The notes: generated by a model from the sequence alone, not told the origin. Positions 16,890 to 26,735 are shown, numbered from the stretch's first letter. The stretch is DNA of 64,000 nt from Plantactinospora endophytica (GCF_016862915.1 NZ_BONW01000016.1:434001-498000), one strand, 5' to 3'. Numbers and translations: made by a program.

Positions 16890-17108
16890 TCAACCCGCGA
16901 ACGCGGCGAGGCGCTGACCAGCGGTCGTGACTTCCGAAACAAAGGCGGACCAGGCGTACGGAGTAAAGGTCAGGACCGGTCCCGCCGGCTCTTTACTGTC
17001 GCGTACGGCGACGATGCCGGTCAGGTTGTCGGCGACCTCGATGCACTCGCCACCGTTGCTTCCGCTGCGAGTGCTCTTCCGCCACCGGGCGCCCGTCAGG
17101 TCAACCAT
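16890..17108 (-). CDS. DUF397 small protein
   Basis: The 72-aa protein has the family pattern: WRKSTRSGSNGGECIEVAD, then VAVRDSKEPAGPVLTFTPYAW. DUF397 proteins are encoded next to XRE-DUF5753 regulators in actinomycetes and are believed to act as their partner or antagonist (BldB/WhiJ-type systems). Its start overlaps the end of the regulator by 8 bp, so both come from one mRNA. Confidence 0.93.
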   Translation of the reverse strand: MVDLTGARWRKSTRSGSNGGECIEVADNLTGIVAVRDSKEPAGPVLTFTPYAWSAFVSEVTTAGQRLAAFAG

Positions 17109-17982
17109 GGTGAACCTCCCCGATGATCTTGTTGATCATGCGCTTCGATTGTCCCTCATCAAGTGCCAGGACAGTCAGGCTGTCCCAGATCGTCTCGTAG
17201 GCGGCTACCTCGTCGGGTCGGTCAAGATAGAGGGCGCCGGTCCAGGACTCGCTGTAGATGACGGGCGGCTCTGGGGTGTTCCGGTTGCCGGTCGGGAAGT
17301 CAAGCATGACGAAGGTTCCTGCCTCCACTCCGCGATGCAGCCCCGCAGACAGCGGTAGCACCCGGATCGAGGTGGAGGGCAGGTCGTTCACCTCGATCAG
17401 GTGGCTTAGTTGCTCGGCCATAGCGGCCCGGCTTCCTACCGTGCGTAGCAGGGCTGCCTCGTGGACGATTACCTCAAGCCTGGGCGCCGGTGGCAGTCGC
17501 CGAGTCAGCAGGGCTTGCCGTTGCAGCCGGAGTTCGACCAGGCGTTCGCGTTCCTCGTAGGTCACCTCGGACCGGTGATCATAGACAGCTCGTGCGTAGT
17601 CTCTGGTTTGCAGCAGACCCGGCACCATCGCCTCGTAGTAGAAACGCAGTCGGGAGGCGCCGGACTCCAGGCCGACGTACAGCTCGAACCACTCGGGGAT
17701 GGCGTCGCCGTACGCGTGCCACCAGCCCTTGGCCTTCGTCTGGCTGGCCAGCCCGACCAGCGCGCCGACCAGGTCCGGCCGGACGTCGTAGAGCCCACAC
17801 ATCGCCTTGACGTCGAGCGAGCGGACGACACCGAGTCCACTTTCGATCCGCCAGACCTTCTGCCGGCTGCACTCCAGGGCGACGGCCGCCGCGTCCAGGG
17901 TCACCCCGGCCTCGGTACGGAGCTGCTTGAGGGTTCGGCCGAGCTGGCGGCGGGGCACTGTCGAACCCATGTCCTCGGTCAT
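17101..17982 (-). CDS. XRE-type HTH regulator with DUF5753 domain (WhiJ-like)
   Basis: The 293-aa protein has an N-terminal XRE helix-turn-helix (residues about 10-65, GRTLKQLRTEAGVTLDAAAV). A DUF5753 domain follows, with the recognisable YYEAMVPGLLQTRDYARAVY and a late FVMLDFP segment. The ATG at 17982 has GGGGAG 7 nt upstream and was preferred to the longer frame from 18039. With the overlapping DUF397 gene it forms the common actinomycete regulatory pair linked to development and antibiotic control. Targets are unknown. Confidence 0.92.
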   Translation of the reverse strand: MTEDMGSTVPRRQLGRTLKQLRTEAGVTLDAAAVALECSRQKVWRIESGLGVVRSLDVKAMCGLYDVRPDLVGALVGLASQTKAKGWWHAYGDAIPEWFELYVGLESGASRLRFYYEAMVPGLLQTRDYARAVYDHRSEVTYEERERLVELRLQRQALLTRRLPPAPRLEVIVHEAALLRTVGSRAAMAEQLSHLIEVNDLPSTSIRVLPLSAGLHRGVEAGTFVMLDFPTGNRNTPEPPVIYSESWTGALYLDRPDEVAAYETIWDSLTVLALDEGQSKRMINKIIGEVHHG

Positions 17983-18424
17983 GTGATCACTCCCCACGGT
18001 CGATTCTGCAACATGCTGCCGCCTCCGCTGAAACATCAATCCGTTCCGTATGAATGAATTGGTGACTGACGACCATATTTCTCGCGCCTATTGATCGGCA
18101 GCGACCCGGCACAGGCTACAAGATGATCCGCGAAGATTGTCTGTCCAATCTGGATCGCGTCGTCAGTCGAGGTATCAAGATTCATGGAGACTTATGGTTC
18201 GTGGCGAGCCACAAGTCGCCAAGAATCATGAGGACTGTTCCATATTGTGGGCGCTGTCCGGGGGCGGGGCCGGGGTTGGGCATCCGGTGGACGGGGCGGC
18301 ACAAACCCGGGCAAGTTCGAGGGGTTGCCGCGATGCCGTCGCTCCGATCTCGACAAGTGAACGATCCTCATGACATCGTCGGTGATCGCCACCATCCGGG
18401 GCTCCCGAAGAGACGGAGAGACCG
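17983..18424. other. Intergenic region, locally AT-richer, no gene supported
   Basis: This 442-bp gap between the divergent XRE gene and the secreted protein gene has noticeably lower GC (about 18050-18260). It should hold promoters for both. Short frames here lack ribosome sites and family features. A weak stem GTGGC/GCCAC lies near 18200. Confidence 0.5.
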
Positions 18425-20800
18425 ATGTCCGTGCTCAGTTTCCTCGCCCGCCGTCGGCGTACCGCTGACCGCAGCGATCATGTCGGCCAGCGCGACCGAC
18501 GGACCCGCCCGGCGGCGCGCGGCGCAGCCGACAGCGTGCCGCTCGCACCCCGCCTCCGGCCGGCGCTCACCGGCGGACTCGGGATCGTCCTGACCGTCGC
18601 ACTCACCGTCGGTGCGGCGACGCCGGCCGCCGCCTGGACCGGCACCGCAGCCGGGCAACGGCTCGACATCGAGATCCTCTCCAGCCGCCCCGACCAGGTC
18701 AGCGGCGGCGACGCGCTGGTCCAGGTGACGCTCACCGGTCGGATCGACCCGCGTTCGGTCCGGGTCACCCGCAACGGCACCGACGTCACCCGGGCGTTCC
18801 AGGTCGACGGCCGCGCTCTCCGAGGCGTGGTCGACGGGCTGCGCGACGGCGCCAACCAGCTCCGGGCGAGCGCCCGGCAGGCCCGTACCGCGACCCTCGC
18901 GGTGCGCAACCATCCCGGCTCGGGGCCGGTCTTCTCCGGGCCGCGGCAGTACCCGTTCCTCTGCCGCACCGAACAGAACGGGCTCGGCGCCCCGACCGTC
19001 GACAACCAGGACGGGCAGGGCATGCGGGTACGCGGCCCGGACGGCACGGTCGTCGGCTGGAGCCGGGACTGTGCCGCCCCGACCGTCGTCGACCGGCTCT
19101 ACCGGGCCGCCGACGGCACCTACAAGCCGATGCCGTCCGACGGCACCCGGCCGGCCGACCTGACCACCACCCGCACCCTCGACGGCCGGACCGTCGACTA
19201 CGTCGTACGCCGCGAGCGCGGCACCATCAACCGCTTCGTCTACTCGATCGCCGTGCTGGAGGCGAACTGGAACCGGCGGGTCATCTACCGCTTCGACGGC
19301 GGCGTGGCGATCGGGCACGACCAGGGCCGACTGCCCGGCGCCCATCTCTACCACGAGGGACTCTCGCTCGGCTACGCCGTGCTCTTCTCCACCGGCACCC
19401 GCACCGCCACCCACTACAACCTGGTACTCGGCGGCGAGACCGCGCTGATGCTCAAGGAGCACTTCGTCGAGGAGTACGGCGTCCCGCTCTACACGGTCGG
19501 GGTCGGCGGCTCCGGCGGCGGCCTCCAGCAGTACGTCTACGGCCAGAACTACGGCAACCGGGTGATCGACGCGGCGATCCCGCAGTACTCCTACCCGGAC
19601 ATGGCGACCCAGACGATCCACGTGGGCGACTGCGAGTTGCTGGAGCACTACATGGACGTCACCGACCGGGCGAACCCGAAGTGGCGGAACTGGGAGAACC
19701 GGACCTGGCTGATCGGGATGAACGCCAGCGCGACGGTGCCGAACCCGTACCTCGGCGGCGCGCCCGGTTCCACCGAGTGCATCGAGGGCTGGCGCGGGCT
19801 GACCCCGCTGGCGTTGAACCCGCGCTGGTTCCCCGGTGACCCGCTCTGGGCCCAGATGGACCCGCCCGGCGTGGAGCGGACGGTGCAGTGGTCGCACTGG
19901 GGCGACCTGGTCAACATCTACGGCACCGGCTCGGACGGCTACGCCCGGTCCACCTGGGACAACGTCGGCGTCCAGTACGGCCTCTCGGCGCTCACCTCGG
20001 GCCGGATCACCCCGGCCGAGTTCCTGGACCTGAACGCCCGGGTCGGCTCCTGGAAGCCACAGCCGGAGATGGTGCAGGAGGGCTGCCCGTTCACTCCGAC
20101 GGCGTGTGCCGACCCGGCCCAGTTCGACCCCTGGTCCGCCCGGAACATGCGACTCTCCCCGGACGGCGGCGTGACGCCGGCACCGCGTACCACCGGTGAC
20201 CGGCAGGCGATCCGGGCCGCGTACGAGTCGGGGATCGTCTTCACCGGGGACATCGACATCCCCATCGTCGACTGGCGGCACTACCTCGAAGAGCAGCTCG
20301 ACATGCACAACTCGCACCAGTCGTTCGCGTCTCGGCAGCGGATGCGCGACCACGACCGGAATGCCGGCAACCAGGTCATCTGGTTCACCGACGCCCGCCC
20401 GGCCGAGGCGTTCGACCAGACCCCGGAGGCGCTGGCGGTGATCGACGACTGGATGGCGAATCTGCGTACCCGGCCGTGGCGGGGTGTGCAGGGCAACAAG
20501 CCGGCACTCGCCGTGGACCGCTGTTTCCGGACCGACGGTACGGAGATTGCCCGGGGCGAGCACGTCTGGGACGGCATCCTCGACAGCCGTCCCGACGGCG
20601 CCTGCACCCGGGAGTTCCCGCTCTACGGCACGTCGCGCACGGTCGCCGGGGGTCCGATCGAGGGCGGCGTCTACGCCTGCGACCGGCAGCCGGTCCGATC
20701 GGCGATCGCCCGGGGCCTCTACGGCGAGTGGCGACCGACCGACGCCGAGCGGCGGCGCCTCGAAAAAGTTTTCCCGACCGGAGTCTGCGACTACCGCTGA
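18425..20800 (+). CDS. Secreted alpha/beta-hydrolase-like protein, DUF6351/tannase-like
   Basis: The 791-aa protein has a long charged N-region (about 45 residues), a hydrophobic core and an AAA-W-like cleavage site near residue 75, so it is probably Sec-exported. A nucleophile elbow, VGVGGSGGGLQQY with Ser363, resembles GxSxG esterases. The surrounding PQYSYPDM and DWRHYLEEQLD segments match what I recall as DUF6351, distantly tannase-like. Many Cys residues suggest disulfides. It likely hydrolyses an extracellular ester, substrate unknown. A GGAGAG ribosome site precedes the ATG, and a hairpin terminator follows at 20852. Confidence 0.78.
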   Translation: MSVLSFLARRRRTADRSDHVGQRDRRTRPAARGAADSVPLAPRLRPALTGGLGIVLTVALTVGAATPAAAWTGTAAGQRLDIEILSSRPDQVSGGDALVQVTLTGRIDPRSVRVTRNGTDVTRAFQVDGRALRGVVDGLRDGANQLRASARQARTATLAVRNHPGSGPVFSGPRQYPFLCRTEQNGLGAPTVDNQDGQGMRVRGPDGTVVGWSRDCAAPTVVDRLYRAADGTYKPMPSDGTRPADLTTTRTLDGRTVDYVVRRERGTINRFVYSIAVLEANWNRRVIYRFDGGVAIGHDQGRLPGAHLYHEGLSLGYAVLFSTGTRTATHYNLVLGGETALMLKEHFVEEYGVPLYTVGVGGSGGGLQQYVYGQNYGNRVIDAAIPQYSYPDMATQTIHVGDCELLEHYMDVTDRANPKWRNWENRTWLIGMNASATVPNPYLGGAPGSTECIEGWRGLTPLALNPRWFPGDPLWAQMDPPGVERTVQWSHWGDLVNIYGTGSDGYARSTWDNVGVQYGLSALTSGRITPAEFLDLNARVGSWKPQPEMVQEGCPFTPTACADPAQFDPWSARNMRLSPDGGVTPAPRTTGDRQAIRAAYESGIVFTGDIDIPIVDWRHYLEEQLDMHNSHQSFASRQRMRDHDRNAGNQVIWFTDARPAEAFDQTPEALAVIDDWMANLRTRPWRGVQGNKPALAVDRCFRTDGTEIARGEHVWDGILDSRPDGACTREFPLYGTSRTVAGGPIEGGVYACDRQPVRSAIARGLYGEWRPTDAERRRLEKVFPTGVCDYR

Positions 20801-20851
20801 CCGACCCCGCCCCCGACCTCGACCCCGACCCCGACGCCGACCCCGACCGGC

Positions 20852-20883
20852 GCCCGGCCGTCCGAACTCCCGGACGGCCGGGC
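20852..20883 (+). terminator. Hairpin terminator after the secreted hydrolase gene
   Basis: Perfect 13-bp arms GCCCGGCCGTCCG (20852-20864) and CGGACGGCCGGGC (20871-20883) with a 6-nt loop. Confidence 0.6.
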
Positions 20884-21172
20884 ACCGGGTGCACCGGCTC
20901 GGCCGGGCGGTGTGGCCGGGCCGGCGCACCCCGGCGGCACGATCACATTGACCGGCCTCGACCGGTGGTTTGACCGGGGCCACGCCGCCGCGCGTCGCGC
21001 CGTCCGTACCGAAATCGGTGGATTCCGCTGGATCGGGCGCTCCGCACGCGGTATGGGCTATACGGTGGAAAGCGTTCTGGCCGAGTGGCCAGGTTGGTGC
21101 GGCTATCGGTTGACCAGTCATCGATAACGCAGTCGGCCCTCGAAGAGCAGTCACATATCTGGATGCCGAGTC

Positions 21173-21215
21173 GTCGGCAATGCAAGCGTTGAGTCGGCAA
21201 TCCAACCAATTGACA
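21173..21215 (+). promoter_or_regulatory. Direct repeats upstream of a -35-like box for the aminotransferase/synthetase operon
   Basis: GTCGGCAAT occurs at 21173-21181 and 21193-21201, exactly 20 bp apart (two helical turns), followed by TTGACA at 21210-21215. No good -10 is seen 17 bp later. The arrangement suggests an activator site in front of the operon. The start codon is 125 nt further on. Confidence 0.4.
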
Positions 21216-21339
21216 TTGCCGGCCAATTTCGCCGTGTCCCGAGCGCCGTCTTCCGGTTGGACCTACCGACATTCCACTGTCCCGGTCCTGGTCAACGGCT
21301 GCGGTTGGCTGGGTCGTCGGGCGCGTCTCAGAAGGAGCG

Positions 21340-22692
21340 ATGACAGTGCGCGGATCGGCGGGCGCGGATGAAGTCCTGATTTTTGAACGTCGGGAATCGG
21401 CGGTGCGGAGCTACTGCCGTCGATTCGACTCCGTATTCGACACGGCGGAGGGAAGCGTGGTGCGGGACGTGTCCGGCCGTGAGTATCTCGACTTCGTCGC
21501 CGGCGCGGGCTCGCTGAACTACGGACATAACGACCCCGACATGCGGGACGCCCTGATCTCCCATCTGGAACAGCGGGGGATGTCACACAGCCTGGACCTG
21601 TCCAGTTCGAGCAAGAGCGCGTTCCTCCGGGCGTTCGAGTCGCTCGTACTGCTGCCCCGGGACCTCGACTACCGGGTGCAGTTCACCGGTCCGACCGGAG
21701 CGAACGCGGTCGAGGCGGCCCTCAAGCTCGCCCGGAAGGTCACCGGGCGGACCAACGTCGTCGCCTTCACCAACGGCTTCCACGGCGTCTCGCTGGGAGC
21801 GCTGGCGGCGACCGGGAACCGGCACCACCGGGGCGGCCCACAGATCCCGCTGCCCGGGGTGACCCGGATGCCGTACGACGGTTACCAGGGTGCCGGCGTC
21901 GACACCGCCGACCTGCTGGCGCGGATGTTGCAGGACCCGTCCAGCGGGCTGGACGCGCCGGCCGCGATCCTGTTGGAGACCGTGCAGGGTGAGGGCGGCC
22001 TGAACGTCGCCTCGGCGGGTTGGCTGCGGCGGATCGCCGAGCTGGCCCGGAGCAGCGGTGCGTTGCTGGTGGTCGACGACATCCAGGCAGGCTGCGGGCG
22101 TACCGGATCGTTCTTCAGCTTCGAGCCGTACGGGATCGTCCCGGACCTGGTCGTGCTGTCGAAGTCGATCTCCGGGTACGGCCTGCCGATGGCCCTGCTG
22201 CTGATCCGGCCCGAGTTCGACGTCTGGCAGCCCGGCGAGCACAACGGCACGTTCCGGGGCAACGTCCACGCCTTCGTCACCGCCCAGGTGGCGCTGACCA
22301 AGTTCTGGTCCGATCCCACCTTCACCGACGAGGTGGCCCGCCGCGCCGACCTGCTCGCCGTCCGGCTGGCCGAGGTGGCCGACGTGGTACCCGACGCGGT
22401 GGTGAAGGGGCGCGGGATGATGCGCGGCGTCGACGTCGGCTCGGAGGAACTCGCCTCGGCCATCAGCCGGCGCTGCTTCGGCAACGGCCTGATGCTGGAG
22501 ACCGCCGGCTCGCACGACCAGGTGGTCAAGGTGATGGCGCCGCTGACCACCTCCGACGAGCTGCTCAACAGGGGCATGGACATCCTGCTGGCGGCGGCCC
22601 AGTCCGTCGGTACCGGACAGTCCGTCGGGGCGAGGCGCTCCGTCGGACCGGCGCGGGACGTCCTGGGCGCCTCCGGCCTGGTGCCCGCGTGA
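21340..22692 (+). CDS. Class III aminotransferase, EctB-like diaminobutyrate-2-oxoglutarate transaminase
   Basis: This 450-aa PLP enzyme most resembles EctB/Dat, which converts aspartate-4-semialdehyde plus glutamate to L-2,4-diaminobutyrate (Dab). Visible features are FTGPTGANAVEAALKLARK (PLP phosphate region), ETVQGEGG, the VVDDIQAGCGRTG Asp block, and the Schiff-base lysine in VLSKSISGYGLPMA. The last ~35 residues are a Ser/Gly/Arg-rich extension. AAGGAG precedes the ATG. It overlaps the synthetase gene as GTGA. No ectA or ectC is adjacent, so the Dab is more likely fed to the synthetase than to ectoine (inference). Confidence 0.88.
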   Translation: MTVRGSAGADEVLIFERRESAVRSYCRRFDSVFDTAEGSVVRDVSGREYLDFVAGAGSLNYGHNDPDMRDALISHLEQRGMSHSLDLSSSSKSAFLRAFESLVLLPRDLDYRVQFTGPTGANAVEAALKLARKVTGRTNVVAFTNGFHGVSLGALAATGNRHHRGGPQIPLPGVTRMPYDGYQGAGVDTADLLARMLQDPSSGLDAPAAILLETVQGEGGLNVASAGWLRRIAELARSSGALLVVDDIQAGCGRTGSFFSFEPYGIVPDLVVLSKSISGYGLPMALLLIRPEFDVWQPGEHNGTFRGNVHAFVTAQVALTKFWSDPTFTDEVARRADLLAVRLAEVADVVPDAVVKGRGMMRGVDVGSEELASAISRRCFGNGLMLETAGSHDQVVKVMAPLTTSDELLNRGMDILLAAAQSVGTGQSVGARRSVGPARDVLGASGLVPA

Positions 22693-25600
22693 CCGGGCAG
22701 GCTCCGGTGGCGCCGAGCCTGGCGCCACCGGTGGTCCCGCGCACTCCGGTGCAGGCCACCCGCTCCGGCGCCGGCCTGGTGCTGACCGCCGAGGGCGTCG
22801 ACAACCGGGTCCGCTGGCGGCCGGGTGAGCGCCTGCACCACCTGTTCGAGCAGCGCTGCGACCGGTTCGCCGCCGAGGGCGACCCGGGACACCTGGCCGT
22901 CGACGACGGCGAACGCCGGCTGACCTTCGCCGAACTGGATGCCCGGGCGAACCAGTTCGCCCGGCTGCTGCTGGCCCGGGGAGTGGCGCCGGGAGACCGG
23001 GTCGGACTGCTGCTCGACCGGTCCGCCTTCGCCTATCTGGCCATCCTCGCCGTTTCCAAGATCCATGCGGTGTACGTGCCGGTCGACGCCAACTTCCCGG
23101 CCGACCGGATCGCCTTCGTGGTCGCCGACGCCGAGGTCCGGACGATCGTCACGCTGTCGACGTTGGCCGACCGGCTCGACGGCATCGACGGCACGGTGAT
23201 CCGGATCGACACCGACCCCGAGTTCGACCGGCAGGCCACCGCCCGGATCGACCCGGCCGACCTGCCGGCGTCCTCGGACGAGGACGAACTGGCCTACCTG
23301 ATCTACACCTCCGGCAGCACCGGCCGGCCCAAGGGCGTCGCGATCGACCAGGCGAACATCTGCAACTTCGTCCGGGTCGCCGTCGAGGTCTACGGACTGC
23401 GCGAGGACGATCGGGTCTACCAGGGGATGACGATCGCCTTCGACTTCTCGGTCGAGGAGATCTGGGTGCCGCTGGTCTCCGGCGCGACGCTGGTACCGAG
23501 TACCGCGCCGGGGGCGTTGGTCGGCAGCGACCTGGCCGGCTTCCTGGCCCGGCACCGGGTCACCGCGCTCTGCTGCGTACCGACGCTGCTGGCCACGATC
23601 GAGGAGGAGTTGCCGAGGCTGCGGTTCGTGCTGGTCTCCGGTGAGGCGTGCCCGGCGCACCTGGTGAACCGGTGGCACCGGCCGGGACGCGTCCTGCTCA
23701 ACGTCTACGGGCCGACCGAGACGTCGGTGACCGCCACCTGGACCCGGCTGGAGCCGGACCGGCCGGTGACGATCGGAGTGCCGCTGCCGACGTACTCGGT
23801 GGTGATCCTGGACCCGGACGACCGGATCCTGCCGGCGGGGCGGACCGGGGAGATCGGCGTCGCCGGGATCGGCCTCTCCCCGGGGTACGTCAACCGGCCC
23901 GACCTGACCGCCCGGGCCTTCATCCCCGACCGGACCGGGATCCCGAACAATCCGTCGGGGCGGATCTACCGGACCGGGGACCTCGGCCGGATCACCGACG
24001 ACGGGCAGATCGAGTATCTGGGGCGGATCGACAGCCAGGTCAAGGTGCGTGGGTACCGGATCGAGCTGACCGAGATCGAGTCGGTGCTGCTGCGGCTGCC
24101 GGAGGTGGCCCAGGCGGCGGTCACCACGTACCAGCCGGAGCCCGGCGTCGTCGAACTCGCCGCCTTCTACACCCGGCGGCCCGGTGCGGCGGCGCTGGAC
24201 CACACGGCGGCGCTGGCGGCGCTGCGGACCCGGCTGCCCAGCTACATGGTCCCGGCCTACCTGGAGGAGTTGCCGGAGCTGCCGACCCTGCCCAGCGACA
24301 AGGTGGACCGCAAGCGGCTGCCGGAGCCGTCCGGGCCGCGCGCGCTGCCGACGACACCGGTGGTCGCCCCGGTCGGCCCCACCGAGTCGGCGTTGGCGGA
24401 GGTTCTCGCCGAGCTGCTGCGGGTGGACCGGGTGTCGGTCCGGGACGACTTCTTCACCGACCTGGGCGCCGACTCGCTGGTGATGTCCCGGTACTGCACC
24501 CGGCTGCGGGAACGGCTCGGTGCCGACGTCCCGATCAAGGACGTGTACCTGAACCCGACCGTCCGTGCCCTGGCCACGGTGGTCGGCGGCGAGGCGGCGG
24601 AGACACCGGCCGAACCGCCGCACCCGACGCCCCGCACCCCCAGCAACCTCGAGTGGTACGGCTGTGCGGTGGTGCAGACCCTGTTCGGCCTGGGGTACAT
24701 CCTGCTGCTCGCCCTGGTGGCGCTCACCGGCTACAACTTCATCACCGACGGGGCCGGCGCGGTCGACACCGTGCTGCGCTCGATGACCTTCGGGATGGGC
24801 TGGTTCGTCGTGCTGTCGGTGCTGCCGGTCGCGGTGAAATGGCTGCTGGTCGGGCGATGGCGGGCCGAGACCTTCCCGATCTGGGGCCTGCGCTATCTCC
24901 GGTTCTGGGTCGTCAAACGGATGGTCCGGGCCAACCCGCTGGTGCTCTTCGCCGGCTCGCCGGTCTACAACCTCTACCTGCGCGCACTGGGCGTGAAGGT
25001 CGGCCGGGGGGCGCTGGTGCTGTCCCGGTCGGTGCCGGTCTGCACCGACCTGGTGGAGATCGGTGCCGGGGCGGTGGTCGGGAAGAGCGTGACCGTACTC
25101 GGCTACCGCGCCGAAGCCGGCTGGATCACCACCGGCCCGGTCCGGATCGGCCGCGACGTCCACATCGGCGAGGCGAGTGTGCTCGACATCGACACCGTAC
25201 TCGGCGACGGGTCGCAACTCGGGCACGTCTCGTCGCCCCGGTCCGGGCAGGTCGTACCGGCCGGTGCGGTCTGGCACGGCTCGCCGGCCGTACCCGGCGG
25301 GAGCGGGAACCCGGAGGCGGAGCCCCGACGCTGCTCGGGAGTGCGCCGGGGCGCCTACGGGGCGTACCAGCTCCTCAGCCGGGTGCTGCTGGACACCCAG
25401 TTGATGGTGGTCTTCGTCGCGGTGGCCTTCGCGCTGGACGTCAGCACGGTTTCCGGGTCGGTGCTGATGTTCGTCGGCGGCCTGCTGCTCGGCCTGCTGC
25501 TGGTCCTCGTCGTGCCGAGGGTGGCCAGTCTGTTCCTGGCCGCCGACCGGTCGTACCCGCTCTACGGCTGGCGCTGGATGTGCTACCAGACCGTCTCCCG

Positions 25601-26735
25601 GTTCAGCAACGTGACGTCCTTCAACATGCTCTTCGGGGACAGTTCCTACATCGTCGGCTACCTCCGGGCGATCGGCTGGCGGTTCCGGCAGGTGCGGCAG
25701 ACCGGCTCGAACTTCGGCTGCGGGCAGAAGCACGACACCCCGTTCCTCTGCGAGGTGCACGGCGGGGTGCTGGTCTCCGACGGGCTCTCCATGGGCAACG
25801 CCCGGTACTCCGCCAGCTCGTTCGCGCTGTCCCGGGTGACCATCGGCGCGGAGAACTTCCTCGGCAACCGGATCGTCTTCCCGGCCGAGGCGCGGCTGGG
25901 CGACAACTGTCTGCTGGCGACGAAGGTGATGGTGCCGATCGACGGCCCGGTCCGGTCCGACGTCGGGCTGCTCGGCTCGCCGCCGTTCGAGATCCCCCGC
26001 TCGGTACGCCGGGACGCCGGGTTCGACGACCTGAAGACCGGCGAGGAGTTCCGTCGCCGGCTGTCCCGGAAAAACCGGTCGAACCTGTTCACGATGGGCT
26101 GTTACCTGCTCAGCAACTGGCTGATCTTCTACCTCTCGATCCAGATCGTGGTACGGGTCGAGGGGATCCACGACGGCCACCGGCCGAACCTCTACACGTT
26201 CAGCGCCGGGATCGTGGTGGCCCTGCTACTGATGATCAGCTATTCGGTGCTGCTGGACTGGCTCTGCCTCGGCTTCCGCCGGCTCCGGCCGCTCTGCTGC
26301 TCGATCTACGACCCCAGGTACTGGCGGCACGAGCGCTACTGGAAGCTCGCCGGAGTCGGGCACCTCGGCCTGTTCAACGGCACACCGCTCAAGCCGGTGC
26401 TGATGCGCCTGCACGGCATCCGCGTCGGCCGCCGGGTCTTCGACGACGGCTGCGGCATGCCGGAGCGCACTCTGGTGGAAATCGGTGACCACTGCACCCT
26501 GAGCGAGGGGTCGACGCTGCACTCGCACTCGCTGGAGGACGGGACGTTCAAGATGGACCGGATCCGGCTCGGTAGCGGCTGCACGGTCGGCGTCGGTGCG
26601 CTGGTGCACTACGGCGTCGAGGTGGCCGACGGGGTGGTGGTGGCGCCCGACTCGTTCGTGATGAAGGGCAGCAGCCCGCCGGCCGGCACGGTCTGGCGGG
26701 GCAACCCGGCCCGCCAGGTCCAGGCGGTGGAGTAG
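22689..26735 (+). CDS. Pls/PosA-family membrane-bound single-module peptide synthetase (poly-Dab or poly-lysine type)
   Basis: The 1348-aa protein has the architecture of epsilon-poly-L-lysine synthetase. First comes an adenylation domain (about 25-545): A3 LIYTSGSTGRPKG, A5 NVYGPTETSV, A7 YRTGDLG and A10 lysine K538. Next is a carrier domain with LGADSLVMS, phosphopantetheine Ser596. Six membrane helices (about 660-682, 700-725, 903-945 as two, 1136-1158, 1171-1197) then separate three soluble domains with hexapeptide-type repeats. There is no classical condensation or thioesterase domain, as expected for Pls, which polymerises iteratively. The A-domain core FDFSVEEIW places acidic residues near the substrate pocket, fitting a basic amino acid. 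The coupled EctB-like gene points to Dab. The GTG start lies in the overlap. Confidence 0.92.
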   Translation: MTGQAPVAPSLAPPVVPRTPVQATRSGAGLVLTAEGVDNRVRWRPGERLHHLFEQRCDRFAAEGDPGHLAVDDGERRLTFAELDARANQFARLLLARGVAPGDRVGLLLDRSAFAYLAILAVSKIHAVYVPVDANFPADRIAFVVADAEVRTIVTLSTLADRLDGIDGTVIRIDTDPEFDRQATARIDPADLPASSDEDELAYLIYTSGSTGRPKGVAIDQANICNFVRVAVEVYGLREDDRVYQGMTIAFDFSVEEIWVPLVSGATLVPSTAPGALVGSDLAGFLARHRVTALCCVPTLLATIEEELPRLRFVLVSGEACPAHLVNRWHRPGRVLLNVYGPTETSVTATWTRLEPDRPVTIGVPLPTYSVVILDPDDRILPAGRTGEIGVAGIGLSPGYVNRPDLTARAFIPDRTGIPNNPSGRIYRTGDLGRITDDGQIEYLGRIDSQVKVRGYRIELTEIESVLLRLPEVAQAAVTTYQPEPGVVELAAFYTRRPGAAALDHTAALAALRTRLPSYMVPAYLEELPELPTLPSDKVDRKRLPEPSGPRALPTTPVVAPVGPTESALAEVLAELLRVDRVSVRDDFFTDLGADSLVMSRYCTRLRERLGADVPIKDVYLNPTVRALATVVGGEAAETPAEPPHPTPRTPSNLEWYGCAVVQTLFGLGYILLLALVALTGYNFITDGAGAVDTVLRSMTFGMGWFVVLSVLPVAVKWLLVGRWRAETFPIWGLRYLRFWVVKRMVRANPLVLFAGSPVYNLYLRALGVKVGRGALVLSRSVPVCTDLVEIGAGAVVGKSVTVLGYRAEAGWITTGPVRIGRDVHIGEASVLDIDTVLGDGSQLGHVSSPRSGQVVPAGAVWHGSPAVPGGSGNPEAEPRRCSGVRRGAYGAYQLLSRVLLDTQLMVVFVAVAFALDVSTVSGSVLMFVGGLLLGLLLVLVVPRVASLFLAADRSYPLYGWRWMCYQTVSRFSNVTSFNMLFGDSSYIVGYLRAIGWRFRQVRQTGSNFGCGQKHDTPFLCEVHGGVLVSDGLSMGNARYSASSFALSRVTIGAENFLGNRIVFPAEARLGDNCLLATKVMVPIDGPVRSDVGLLGSPPFEIPRSVRRDAGFDDLKTGEEFRRRLSRKNRSNLFTMGCYLLSNWLIFYLSIQIVVRVEGIHDGHRPNLYTFSAGIVVALLLMISYSVLLDWLCLGFRRLRPLCCSIYDPRYWRHERYWKLAGVGHLGLFNGTPLKPVLMRLHGIRVGRRVFDDGCGMPERTLVEIGDHCTLSEGSTLHSHSLEDGTFKMDRIRLGSGCTVGVGALVHYGVEVADGVVVAPDSFVMKGSSPPAGTVWRGNPARQVQAVE

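Larger units (their letters stand above)
20801..21339. other. Intergenic region upstream of the poly(amino acid) locus
   Basis: The first part contains CCCCGA hexamer-like repeats (about 20806-20849) and a terminator hairpin. The rest holds the control region of the aminotransferase gene (see the direct repeats at 21173). No convincing gene. Confidence 0.5.

Noticed and set aside
18123-18593. Plus-strand frame overlapping the start of the secreted hydrolase
   Set aside because: It runs out of frame into the hydrolase gene, has no ribosome site and is unlike any family.
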